From Isoetes taiwanensis (lineage: Eukaryota > Streptophyta > Lycopodiopsida > Isoetales > Isoetaceae), in NCBI GenBank assembly GCA_021234155.1, contig JAJEKV010000533.1, forward strand, positions 91,700 to 155,699: DNA of 64,000 nucleotides, read 5' to 3'. Below the pieces are notes generated by a model. The model was not told where the DNA came from. It worked only from the letters and a program-made list of their open reading frames with translations, and ran no database searches. Position 1 is the first letter of the stretch. Every line of letters starts with the position of its first letter. Shown piece by piece: positions 32,884-42,976 of the stretch. The position numbers were made by a program, and so were the translations under genes.

Positions 32884-34285
32884 ATGCTGGAGGCTCCATA
32901 CTTGTGGTAATATCCTTTTCTTCAGTGTTTGAAGGTTGCCTCATATATAGTATATTTCACACGAGGTCGTTTCTGATGCAAACAGTTGGTTATGCTATTT
33001 TTGCTGCCATTTTTCAACATTGGATGGGCTGCAACTCAGGTTTCGCATTCGTTTGGCTTTTTGAAGGAGTTTATATTATGTTGATTTGCGTGTAAATTCT
33101 TCTGTATAGGTCAGTAATTAATTGGATCACATCAAATTCAACCAGCAGGGTTGCACTAGCAAGCTGCAGAAATGCCTTCACCATGGCAAGTACCCTATCT
33201 GAAATCCTATAATGTCCCTAGCCACTTGCTTTAGCAATGTGTGACAAAGCAAATTGAGGTATAGGAAGGGCAATTTGTCATTTTTACCGAGAGTCTGTAA
33301 GGAACATCCAGCATTGTCCACATGATTGTTTTCTACCTTATAATGCCCTACTTGCTACTGAAATTTCAACATGGGATGCTCTCTTGTTAATTGTAGATTA
33401 GTTATGTCGACAAGCTTTAGTTGTAAATCAGTTATATGAACGTGGATTATCAATTTATTTATGAGCTTGATTCTCAAGTGGCCACATTCCTTATCTATGT
33501 CAAGTAGTTTGTTACCAATTGACCGGCTTCACATTCCTTCTCTATTCATTGCAATACCGTATCGATGGATTGCTGGAACATCAATAATTACTGGACTCAT
33601 TTTTGTTATAGTCTTTTTTTTTGGTGTGAAGGAACCCAGGTAGCTAAGTTGATTATCATATCCTAATTTATTGTCGTTTTTGCCGTTTTATATTTCTAAT
33701 CACTTTAGTACTTTTCCACCAGTCTTCAACATCTTTCCTGCATGAAGGATTTTCCAAGAACATCTTTCTGCTCATGGTTTAAAAAGCTTATATATACTAT
33801 CAAGTTGCTTTTGTTTATATGCTTACACAACTTGCTACAAATGTCTCACAGGTTATTAACTCTTCCATCCCAGATTTTGCTTTTATAAATGGATACTTTT
33901 AGGCACTGGACAATGATGAAACTTATTGTTTATTTATGCAAGACTCTGAAATTTAGTAAATGTTGTCTAATGAAAAGTTAAATAGAGGAGGAGCAAGCGT
34001 TGTTAATACTTAACACGTTGCATCCAAATTTCTATATCTTCATAATTTTCTTTTATGATCTTCACAAAGTTTTTTATGTTTTTAGTCGTTAATGGCTTTT
34101 TACCTAGTTGATGATCTTTATATGGAAGAATTGATCAGCCTGAGTGTCTGTGCCTAGGCTCTGCTTGTTCGCAGACAGGGAGGCGACATCATCCTTGTCT
34201 TGCGCGATCTTCTATCTTGCAAGGCTCAAGGCCTTGGATCTTACGACGGTGGGGATTGGACCTCTCTCTTTTATGCTATCTGCAG
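32884..34285. other. Unassigned sequence between the PPR remnant and EGY3 exons
   Basis: AT-rich, with short frames only. A hydrophobic stretch (GTSIITGLIFVIVFFFG, about 33576-33628) could encode a membrane segment but has no partner. Parts may be introns of the EGY3 gene. Confidence 0.35.
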
Positions 34286-35187
34286 CTAAGAAGCTGTTTT
34301 GGCTTTGATTCTTTTTATGCAACGGATGTACATCTATTTGGGGATGGCGGGATATTCATTGGAAAATTGCGGAGACCAATAGAAGAAGTGAAACCAGAAT
34401 TAGAATAGAAGCTTTCAGAGGCCGCTGGTCAGGATGTAGTCTTATGGTTCATGGAGCAGAATGTTGATAATATCACTAAGCAGGTACGCATATAAATATC
34501 TACCGGTTAAGTAAGATTAAATGTCAGTGAATTAACAGAAGCATTTGTTTCTAGCATCTTATTATTGATCTTATGATTAGGACATGCTGTAATGTTTTCC
34601 AATACATCGGTCATGGAACTTATAGTCTCTGCAGAACCTTAGATGCAGCATTCTGTATGTTATGGTAAAGCCTAAGACATAGAGATTGCTGTCTTTTCCA
34701 GGTGTGTCTTGTACAACCAAAGGCAGAGATAGATCTTCAATTTGAAACTAACTCTCTCAGCACATTTGGTGGATATCTCTCTGCAATTCTTCTTGGTGTG
34801 ACAACTATTGAGACTACCGCTATCATGAGTGGCCTCTTTTTAGTGCCAAATGCAATATTTGATGATTATGTTGCTAATTTTTTGCCTCTTTTTGGCGGTT
34901 TCATCACTATTCTTATTGTTTCGAAAGTATGTCTTGTGCCAGTATTTTGCGAGGCACAACATTCTTATCTATTTCAACTTCTAAATATTTACATCTATGC
35001 AGACTGCAACAAGGTGGACAGCTTCACAGTACAAGGTCAAGCTCAGCCCATCTTTCCTTATACCTTCTAATTGGACTGGCTGCCTAGGGGTAGTGAACAA
35101 CTTTGAGATGCTTCTACCCAGTTGCAAGGCACCTTTTGATATTGATAATGCTCGAACCACACACAACAAGAGAATGGACATTTAGCG
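34286..35187 (+). pseudogene. EGY3: EGY3-like plastid membrane protein, three exons, truncated
   Basis: Exons 34286-34483 (ends CAG/GTACGC), 34702-34926 (after TTTTCCAG, ends at /GTATGT) and 35003 to about 35165 (after CTATGCAG) join into a protein with DGGIFIGKLRRPIEEVKPEL, KLSEAAGQDVVLWFME, NITKQVCLVQPKAEIDLQFE, DDYVANFLPLFGGF, YKVKLSPSFLIPSNWTGCLG and LLPSCKAPFDI. This order is that of the EGY family, S2P-like proteins of the thylakoid membrane; the EGY3 branch lacks the protease HEXXH site. An in-frame TAG interrupts exon 1 (34406-34408). The homology ends abruptly in the third exon at about 35165, where GC-rich repeat sequence begins, so the C-terminal membrane half is missing. Confidence 0.8.
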
Positions 35188-35700
35188 ACGTGGGCTTGCG
35201 GCGACGCCCGTGCGGCGTGGCGTGCCAAAATAACGTCACCATGCGGCGTCAATGCGGCGTCCGCGTCGCGGACACCACGTCGCATGCGGCGCGGTGGTCG
35301 CGACGTCGACAACGCTGTGGCGTGGCGGTCTGTCACCAGGGTGGGCGCTTGCGCCCGGTGGACGACGGTGTCGCGCCGGTGGGCGCTGCGGCGTCGCGTC
35401 GCATGCGGCGTCTGATGCTTGGCCCATGTTTTCTGCCGGTGGGCTTGGGCGCTGGTGAACGACGGTGTCGCCCGGTGGATGTTCTGACGATGGCGTCGCA
35501 TGCGGCGTCGTATATGTGGCGTATGTGGCGTATGTGTTGTATGACGAATGCATTTATATGTGGCGTATGTGGCGTATATGACACGCGTCGATCGTATATG
35601 TGGCGTATATGACACGTTAGTATGTATATGGCCGTATATGACCGTTAGATGCATTATATGTGGCGTGGGTGGTGCATGTGGCGTATATTTTTATACGAAG
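35188..35700. repeat. GC-rich, CG-rich degenerate repeat (GCATGCGGCGTCG, TATATGTGGCG)
   Basis: From 35188 to about 35500 the sequence is made of overlapping GCGTCGC, ATGCGGCGT and GCCGGTGGGCG words. It then changes to TATATGTGGCG/TATGTGGCG units to about 35690. CG dinucleotides are dense compared with all neighbours. A similar but inverted-looking word set occurs at 42500-42860. Long frames on both strands come from the repeat and are not genes. Confidence 0.6.
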
Positions 35701-36385
35701 GTTAATGGTTTTTAGGATTACAAATTCAATAATTGGCCGATTGATACCCCGCGAAAAAGACTCGACGACCAACCCGCGGCTTCATTTAAGCGTGTTTTGC
35801 TGCGCATGCATCATCACAGAGATGTGCTACCGCTATAAATTGTTCATTATAAACCGGCGTTGTTACGTGTCAAAATCTAGTTGTTCCAAGTTTACAATCC
35901 TTGAAGGTAACTTGACAATAGGCTTGTTGTCAATCATTGTTCTTTGAGAGAAAACAGGATAAAGCCTTAAAATTTGTGCAAGAACACAAGAAAAATCCCA
36001 CACTTTTACCTTTTATCTGTAGAAGCATTATAGTGTTTAATATGACTTGCAGCCGCTTGTTCCGACGTCCTGATGGCGGATTCTAGGTTTAGGGCGATGG
36101 CTAATTCTCGAAACATAGCGTTACTCAAACATCCCGGCAAAAGGGATTTATTGATTATTGGTGATTGATCGTCCATATCAATGCGGCTTCATCGAGTCTT
36201 TACGGAAGTAATCTTATCTCTAGATGTGAAAGAGAATGGACCTCCTTCATCTAGACTCTTCAGAAACCGAACTGCGGAAAAATGGTTTTTTTGGGGGCTT
36301 TGAGAGCTTGCAAGAGCTGGAAAAATATTATGCGGAACTATATCGACCAAACCAAAGAAGCACATATGGATACGTCAATATGTGG

Positions 36386-37090
36386 GGAAGAAGGTTATGA
36401 TCTAAAATCTCATCTTTGGGTATACAAGTAATTCTAATGGCACTATGGAAGTTGAAAGATCAACATCAAGGTTGGAATCAAAGACAATGCTTGAACTTGC
36501 AACTTTACCGCCAAACGTCGAATGATTTTGTGATATATGATGGTGGAGGAATTTGCGTTTCAATTGCACAAGTTCCATATGAAGCCGACCCCATTGATGA
36601 GGATTTTGAAAAGCCGAGATACTATGTGGCTACACGTTGATGGCCTTATTTGGAGATCCATACATGGAAAGTGGAATTGGAACATAGCTCGGGCCGCTAT
36701 GCCGATGAAGAGTATCTAAACCGCCCATTTGTTACCTTGGAAGTCTTCAAAGTAGAGCATGTCATGGTGCAAAGGAAAATGGGCTTCAGCCTGGAGCTTA
36801 GGGATCACAAGGCGGTTGAGCTTGCCGACATTGCTGGGGGTTCTTCACGAACACCCAATACCGAAAAACAGACCTCTCTTCTGCTCCTACATGCCAAAAT
36901 CAGATCCTTTGGTGCGTTTTTTAACGCCATGCTCGATTGTTTTCGCTTCATGACTCATGAACTTGTTCGTTTGAGTGCCAAGATTTTTATGGGTTCTTCT
37001 TTGCATCGATTGTATGATCCAACAGTCACAACATACAGCAGCAAAAAATCATGCGCTTTTTTCGAGAAATCTCTTAACTGTCTTTTTTAA
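36386..37090 (+). pseudogene. Unknown protein ORF with in-frame TGA
   Basis: A single plus-strand frame runs from about 36386 to 37090 with TGA at about 36401 and at 36638-36640. The residues have ordinary protein composition (SIAQVPYEADPIDEDFEKPR, HTWKVELEHSSGRYADEEYL and [18 protein letters not shown]). I do not recognise a domain. Both TGAs could be former CGA codons. It lies between repeat-rich DNA and the SNF2 fragment and may be part of an uncharacterised element. Confidence 0.4.
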
Positions 37091-37099
37091 TTTATTCAT

Positions 37100-37434
37100 T
37101 ATGGCCATTCTGAGGTTGTGGAGGCTGTTGCCTTCTTGGACAAGTTTGTTCATCGAAAATCAAGAGAATTGTGGAGTTGGTTGAACCAAAATATTTTAAT
37201 TGGTCATCTAGCAAAATGCTTTGGGAAGAAAATAAGTGTATTCTCTCGCAACATTCATTCTAGAACTTTCTACAACATTCTGGAATTTTCTAGAAGGATT
37301 CCTTAGGCTCACCCAAGATTCTCTTATATTTTAAAACTTTTTAAAACTTTCTAGAACATTCTAGAACTTTCGTATATGTGACGTATGTGACATATGTGTC
37401 GTAGAAGGTCGCATGTTCCAGAAAGGCACCATCT
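37100..37434. other. Sequence with repeated TTCTAGAA words
   Basis: TTCTAGAAC/TTCTAGAAGG-type words recur at 37257-37370 and resemble heat-shock-element half sites by chance. TATGTGACGTATGTGACATA follows at 37375. No gene is recognised. Confidence 0.35.
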
Positions 37435-37873
37435 TCATTGTGCCCTTAAGCCCCAGCAAGCACGTGAACTTTTAGTGTGAGCATTTCTAATGGATTGAGC
37501 TTCATCCAGAATAATTCTAAACCACCTAATGTTCGACAGTGTGCCCCTTAGCCTGGGGGGCTGCTTCTTTTCATCCTCTTCAGATGGCTTCTGTAATTCA
37601 AAACAAATGGTTCCATATGTAGTAAGCACAATGTTGTGCTTACAAAGTTCAACACAATTTATTCTTCTCTGATCTTCATGGTATATGTACACAGATAGCT
37701 TGACAGATGGTACTATTTTTTCCTTCAATTCATGTTCCCATTGTTTTTAAAGCGATTTAGGGCAAATAATCAAGGTGCTCCTGCATTCTTCTACATTGTA
37801 TCTTAGACGTTTTGGCGGTCTAGCCTTCAAAATCAAAGCAATTGCAGAGATTGTCTTTCCAAGTCCCTGATAA
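37435..37873 (-). pseudogene. SNF2-family helicase/ATPase fragment (RAD5/HLTF-like)
   Basis: On the minus strand, after an acceptor TTATCAG at about 37874, the frame reads GLGKTISAIALILKARPP (Walker A, motif I), STLIICPKSL, a TAA, KQWEHELKEKI, then NIVLTTYGTI and NIRWFRIILDEAQSIRN (Walker B DEAQ box, motif II) and SSRACWGLRAQ before a stop. The spacing fits the first RecA-like lobe of SNF2 chromatin or repair ATPases with the RAD5/HLTF/CHR28 type of DEAQ box. Everything beyond about motif III is absent. The TAA and the truncation make it a pseudogene fragment. Confidence 0.75.
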
Positions 37874-38123
37874 TTTGATAATTACAAACATATGAGGTTC
37901 TGAAAAGGAATTTACAAATGAGTCTCAGCTTGCAGCTGCGGCCTAGAGGATATTATGCTAGACACTCCACCAGATATTTCTGTGGTGGATCTAGTTGGCT
38001 CTCAAGATAGTGTAGATTGGTTAGATAAGAAAGTCCTTGAGACTGGCATTTCATTTCGTGCTTCTGCAACCAAGTGGGCAGCTTGATTTGATAACTGATT
38101 CTGCGTTGGATTTTTTGTTTCAG

Positions 38124-38483
38124 CTCGTCATTCCAAAAATCAACGCAGAAGCACATTTGCCTTGCGATGGAATTGTGGAGAAAAAAAAAGGTAAGATGCT
38201 TCTGTTTATAGATGAAAATCAATGCATGTGGAAATTTAGATACTGTTATTGGGATAGTTCGCAAAGTTATGTCTTCGCAAAAGGCTGGAGCAGGTTTGTC
38301 AAGGCAAAGAATTTGCAGGTGAATGATGTGGTTTCGTTTGAGAGAGATATCCAAGGTAAAAAATTTTACATCAGCTGGCGAAGGGATCCTTCTGCTGGTG
38401 CTGGAAATTACAGTGTTGATGCAGGATGCAACAGCCCTTTGCAGAAAGTTTTCAGGCTGTTTGGAGTCGATATTTGGTATTGA
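38124..38483 (+). pseudogene. RAV-like B3 DNA-binding domain with RLFGV motif (partial gene)
   Basis: After a strong acceptor TTTTTTGTTTCAG (38111-38123) the frame reads LVIPKINAEAHLP, KMLLFIDENQCMWKFRYCYW, DSSQSYVFAKGWSRFVKAKN, LQVNDVVSFERD and FYISWRRD. It ends VFRLFGVDIWY and a stop at 38481-38483. This is the core of a plant B3 domain of the RAV/NGATHA type, which binds CACCTG-like DNA. R/KLFGV is the short repression motif of that family. The N-terminal third of the domain (the part before LVIPK) and any AP2 domain are not found upstream, where a short frame ends in a stop. An intron just before LVIPK is unusual for RAV genes, which are mostly intronless in seed plants. Confidence 0.8.
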
Positions 38484-38602
38484 AGCAACTTAAATTCTAT
38501 CTTTTGATATAACTATAATATGGTAGTTTTGAGCTCAGATTAGCTCCTGGTTGATCCAGAATTTTTTGAGCTCAGAATTTAGCTTCTGGTTGATCCAGAA
38601 TT
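38416..38602 (+). repeat. B3-gene 3' end, first copy of a duplicated tail
   Basis: The last codons of the B3 gene and about 120 bp of 3' sequence recur at 41479-41661 with small differences. GAGCTCAGAATTTAGCT-like words occur twice within each copy. Confidence 0.8.
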
Positions 38603-38810
38603 TTTGAGGCACTGCCTTATGTATATAAGCATGATGTAGAATACAAAAAACTGGATATATGATATGATATAGATTTCTGAAATCAGTTTTTCAAAATGGA
38701 ATTTGAAGATAAAAATATGAAGAAGATGAATATGATCAGGATGGATATCAAGAAGATGAATGCCACGATGAATAAGGATATGACAATCATATTGCTTGTT
38801 TTAATTTATA

Positions 38811-41352
38811 CTAGTAATGGTGCCCAGCGTTGCTGGGCATAAGGCATAAGTTCAGAGTTTGGAATTTGTAAATGTTTTGGCCACAATGAAAAAAGTGTAT
38901 AGTAATAATCCAACATATATGATGAATCGTGTATGTTTAAACATCTACAATACATGAATATTCTATCCAACTAAACATGTTACAATATTTAGACATCCAA
39001 TATTTTGTATGCAACCTTTAAGCAACCATTCTAAGATTGAATGGACTACCCTACTCTTGGGTTTTCTTAAAAGGGAGCATTTTAATACCATTATCAAATT
39101 CACCTTTTGCTAATAAGCAGATGTATCATGTTAAAATAATTGATGTGGTCACTTGCTGGTTTTACTACTTTATTGTTTTTGTATTTGGTGTGCGAATTAC
39201 TTATTTTGGTTAAAAGCTCGGTTAATTGTGAATGGTGCATTGTGTTAAAATAATTGATGTGGTCTTTTGTTGGTTTCACCACATTATTATTTTTGTTTTG
39301 AGAGATATATCGCGATGCGTGACGATATTTTCAACATGAGATTGGTTGTATAATAGACACCAAAAAGTTGTAATATGTGATACATCGTCAATAATAAATA
39401 TACAAAATATTCTAAGGCTTTTAGTCATATTTGCAAGTTTTAGGTTTACAAATGCAATCTAATATGAAATTGCTCTAAAAAAAATATATTCATGCACATG
39501 TTCCATGTTAAAAACTCCATTTTTAGTCAGTTTAAAATTGATTTCCAACTTTTTGATAAGTTCCCAACTTTTTGGTAAGTGTGTGCAATGCAGAATTATC
39601 CAAGGCCATTGAGCTCAAACTTTCTTTATAAACCTTAAATCCTTGTGAAACATACACTCTGAATTATGCAAAAGCAATGTAATTTCTATTTAGAAAGGAC
39701 ATATTCCACAAGTTTTAAGTGTCTAAAACCTATGTCTAAAAGCACAGTATTTTCAACGCTCGCAGCAATACGTAAACACACTCATTTAGTTTATAAGAAC
39801 TTTCAATTCTACAAACTTGAAATAGTTACATAAAGCTATAGTTTTCATATCAAGAGACCTGCTAAATGTATGTACCCTAACAATTCATATCGACATTGGA
39901 AATGCATCTATTGATAGCTTATGTAGCTTTCGAGAACTATTTTCTTTGTTTCTTTTGGAACATGATTAACTCAAGAAAGAAAATATGTGCATTCAACCCA
40001 ACGCACAATAGCAACAAGAAGAACTTCATATAGTAGGAACACCTAGCTTTCCGAAAAAGGTCTGAACAACTAAAGAAACTTGAAATAATACAAAATATAC
40101 CTTAATCTCGATCTTTCGATCGCTTTACTTTTTCTATGCCGCTAACTCTTGATGAAATGGCTTCGTTGAAGAATAATACTTTGTCACAACATGGGCCTTT
40201 ATATCAAATTCCTTTCCATCACCCATACAATCGTAATTATTATCACGGAAGAATGGGAAGAAGCAAAACTTGGTAGAATCAGCATATGATATGCGGCATT
40301 AAAAATAAAAACCACGAACCGCATACAAGCGCCACTCTCGATCAAAAGCATTCTACTTGGAATAAGATAAACAAAGGCCAATCTAGAACCAAAAGAACAA
40401 TACAAAATCATAGCAAAAACCTTTTTGAAGTCGGGCTATGGCAATGCCAATTTGGGAAGAAAGTCGAGGATGTCTGTTTGCTTTTATTAAGTAGATCCCG
40501 AATATGGCACCTTCCCTTAATATGTTCAAGATGGTTGAATGCCTTGCTTGTTCCTAAACCTCACAATCATCATCTTCTATCTGCTGTCTTTTGACGACTC
40601 TGCAGTTCGTTGGCTAAGAGAAGAGGTAGGCAAGAGGCACTAAATTGTGGATACTTCTTTGTCATGGAAAAATGCAACTTCATACGTTGCAATTATCTCG
40701 TGAGCTAGAAACAACTTTTATCTCAAAAAAATGGATGCCATGTGAGTACAAAGGGAAAAAGTTTGTTACCATTTTTCATGAGACAACACTTAATCAATGC
40801 AGAAAGCATGAAAGGCGATCCCGGATCCCGGAAAATCTATTTGGCCTCAAGATATTTTTTTGGATAATTTGATTGGCATCTTCAATCGAACCGCGAGGAT
40901 TGGTACGCAAGCACCGCTTCGGCCCCTATAATCGTTGTCGCCCCAAAATCCATCCCGATAAGCATCATCTTCCTCAATACTATGGCTACCGAAAAGCGGG
41001 CAGCCTATGGCATCCACCATGGTCGCCTCTCGCTTCCGCTCAAACTCATGACCTTCTTAGGGTAACATCGTGATCGCCTTTTTGTGTTGAATCCCCATCC
41101 TTCACCATGCCTGTATCGCCCAACAGAGGATTTGCAGCCTGGCGGCTCCATTCTGTTCAACAACATGCAGATTAGGGTTAGATAGAAACAAAAACGAAAT
41201 TGGCAAACTCGTCGCCGTGAAGGAGAAACCCTAAAGAAAGGTAAGTCGAAAAGAAAAGGTAGAGATGATGCCACGGTAAAAAAAAAATCCAAACCGGCCC
41301 AATTTAAAGTGTCGCTCAAGACGCATATACATTAAAATTTTATAATATATAG
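38811..41352 (-). mobile_element. Candidate non-autonomous Helitron
   Basis: Read on the minus strand, the 3' terminus at 38811 has the classic Helitron design. A perfect 8-bp-stem hairpin (TGCCCAGC-AAC-GCTGGGCA, 38839-38821) is followed by ACCATTA and CTAG, with T as the next host base. The likely 5' end lies near 41352, where the minus strand reads TATATATTATAAAATTTTAA. The expected leading TC is not seen cleanly (CC or GC instead). The interior of about 2.5 kb is AT-rich, with no Rep/helicase gene and no recognised captured gene. A REP domain protein elsewhere would have to mobilise it. Confidence 0.6.
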
Positions 41353-41478
41353 GCCTATTTGTGCTATGGGTATTTTGAAAAAGCAGATGAATTTAGTGAT
41401 GGACATGGAGTTGGAGATGGAGGAGCTTATGTATGAACAAGGTAAAGAATCGGGTTTTGGGTTTCGATTGCTCTAATC

Positions 41479-41661
41479 GTTGATGAGGATGCAAATGACC
41501 CTTTGCAAAAGTTTTCAGTCGCATTTGGAGTCGATATTTGGTATTGAAGCAACTTAAATTCTATCTTTTGATATAACTAATATGGTAGTTTTGAGCTCGA
41601 TTAGCTCTCTGGTTGATCCGTAATTTTTGAGCTCATAATTTAGCTTCCGGGTTGATCCAGA
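41479..41661 (+). repeat. B3-gene 3' end, second degenerate copy
   Basis: Matches 38416-38602, including the codons for Gly-Val-Asp-Ile-Trp-Tyr and the stop, but the upstream B3 domain is gone and the frame is broken before it. Together the two copies flank the Helitron candidate. Confidence 0.75.
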
Positions 41662-42864
41662 GAAAGAGAAAAAGAAGGAATTAGAAATGACATATGGATT
41701 TACCCCTAGAATTTCTACAACGAGAAGATTGGGTAGTCAAAAAGTGGGACTCCCATATCCTCAGTCCAACATCTTTAGAGAAGCAACAAAATGCAATCCG
41801 AATGAGGAACTTGGTGTCTAGCATAGTGGGAGAAGCGCTCGACGACTCCTTGCAAATCCAAGGCATTAATGTCCCATGTGTCAAAGCCGCCCCGATCAAA
41901 ATTTGCCTAAAAACGCCATATCGCCCACCGCATCGCCACGACAAATGTCACGACAAATGTCGGACATCCACGCATAATTTGCTCGTGATGCGCCTAATCA
42001 AGCTATGTTCAAGTGTTTTGAGGTATGCAGATTTTAGGTTGTTACACAAAACTCAGATTTTAGATTTTAGGTTGCTCATTAGAGGAAAATGAGATCAAGA
42101 TAGGTATACATAAATTTCATAACCGATGAGAACCTACGTGGTTTTGAGTGAGTAGAAATGCTCATAAAGCATATCTTCACCGCATCGCCACGACAAATGT
42201 CATTCATCACAAGATCTTTTTATGATATAAATATATAAGAAATAAGCAATCAATGTCAATGACCATATTGGATGTCATTGAAAGATCTTTTTCTTTATTC
42301 AAAGATCTAATGACTCGCTATTTTGACAAGTGGATCAAAAGTTATGGGGGCCAGAATGAAGTTGTTGGTCGATTAATTGCAGGAGGGTAAGCCATTCCAT
42401 TGGAGGACGATGAAAATGAGAATAACCGATGAGAACGCCACGTGGTTTTGAGTGAGTAGAAACATAACATATCTTCACCGCCAAGCACAAATGTCACGAC
42501 ATTAATTTGCCCACAAATGTCACGACAGTGGATGTCGCAGATGCTATATCCCCACGGAATTTGACCGTTGACTATACATAAGCCGCGCATTTGCCACGGT
42601 ACCGCGTCGCATGTGCCCGGAATTCTGGACCGTTGACTATAGACACGCCGTAACCCGTAGACACGCACGCATTGCCACGGTAACGCCGCATCGCATGTGA
42701 CCCGATTTTGACCATTGACTATACGCCGCGATGCGACGTGGTCTACGTAACGATGACACGCCTATACGCATTTTGCCACGTGTCTCGCCAAGTCGTAGGT
42801 GACGACATGTGACCGTTGACACTACGCCGCCTGCGGCGTCCCGCATCGCGACGTTAAAGATTTC
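41662..42864. repeat. Repeats with CACGACAAATGTC and AACCGATGAGAAC words, then CG-rich sequence
   Basis: CGCCACGACAAATGTC-type words occur at 41935, 42184, 42480 and 42510. A block of about 80 bp starting AACCGATGAGAAC and containing GTGGTTTTGAGTGAGTAGAA occurs at 42120 and again at 42425. From 42540 to 42860 the DNA is CG-rich with GCCACGG, GACCGTTGACTATA and ACGCCGC words. These lie directly upstream of the TATA box of the CACTA transposase gene and may be the subterminal repeats of that element; no CACTA-type end is confirmed. Confidence 0.45.
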
Positions 42865-42873
42865 TATATAAAC
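42865..42873 (+). promoter_or_regulatory. TATA box upstream of the CACTA transposase gene
   Basis: TATATAAAC at 42865-42873 lies about 110 bp before ATG 42977. It sits at the sharp switch from CG-rich repeat to pyrimidine-rich leader. Position and sequence fit a plant core promoter. Confidence 0.5.
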
Positions 42874-42976
42874 AACTTTTTTCGGCCTTCATTGTTTTTC
42901 TTTTCGCTCCTCTTCCGACCTAGCGCCTTTGGTGTTCTTCTTTTTAACCATATCTTATACTTGTTCTTTGCCTACA

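Noticed and set aside
35067-35654. Long overlapping frames on both strands (up to 195 codons)
   Set aside because: Artefacts of CG-rich repeats; stop codons are rare in this composition, and the residues are Arg/His/Thr repeats.
37257-37370. Heat-shock-element cluster from TTCTAGAA words
   Set aside because: Spacing is irregular and there is no promoter or gene start nearby; it looks like a simple local repeat.
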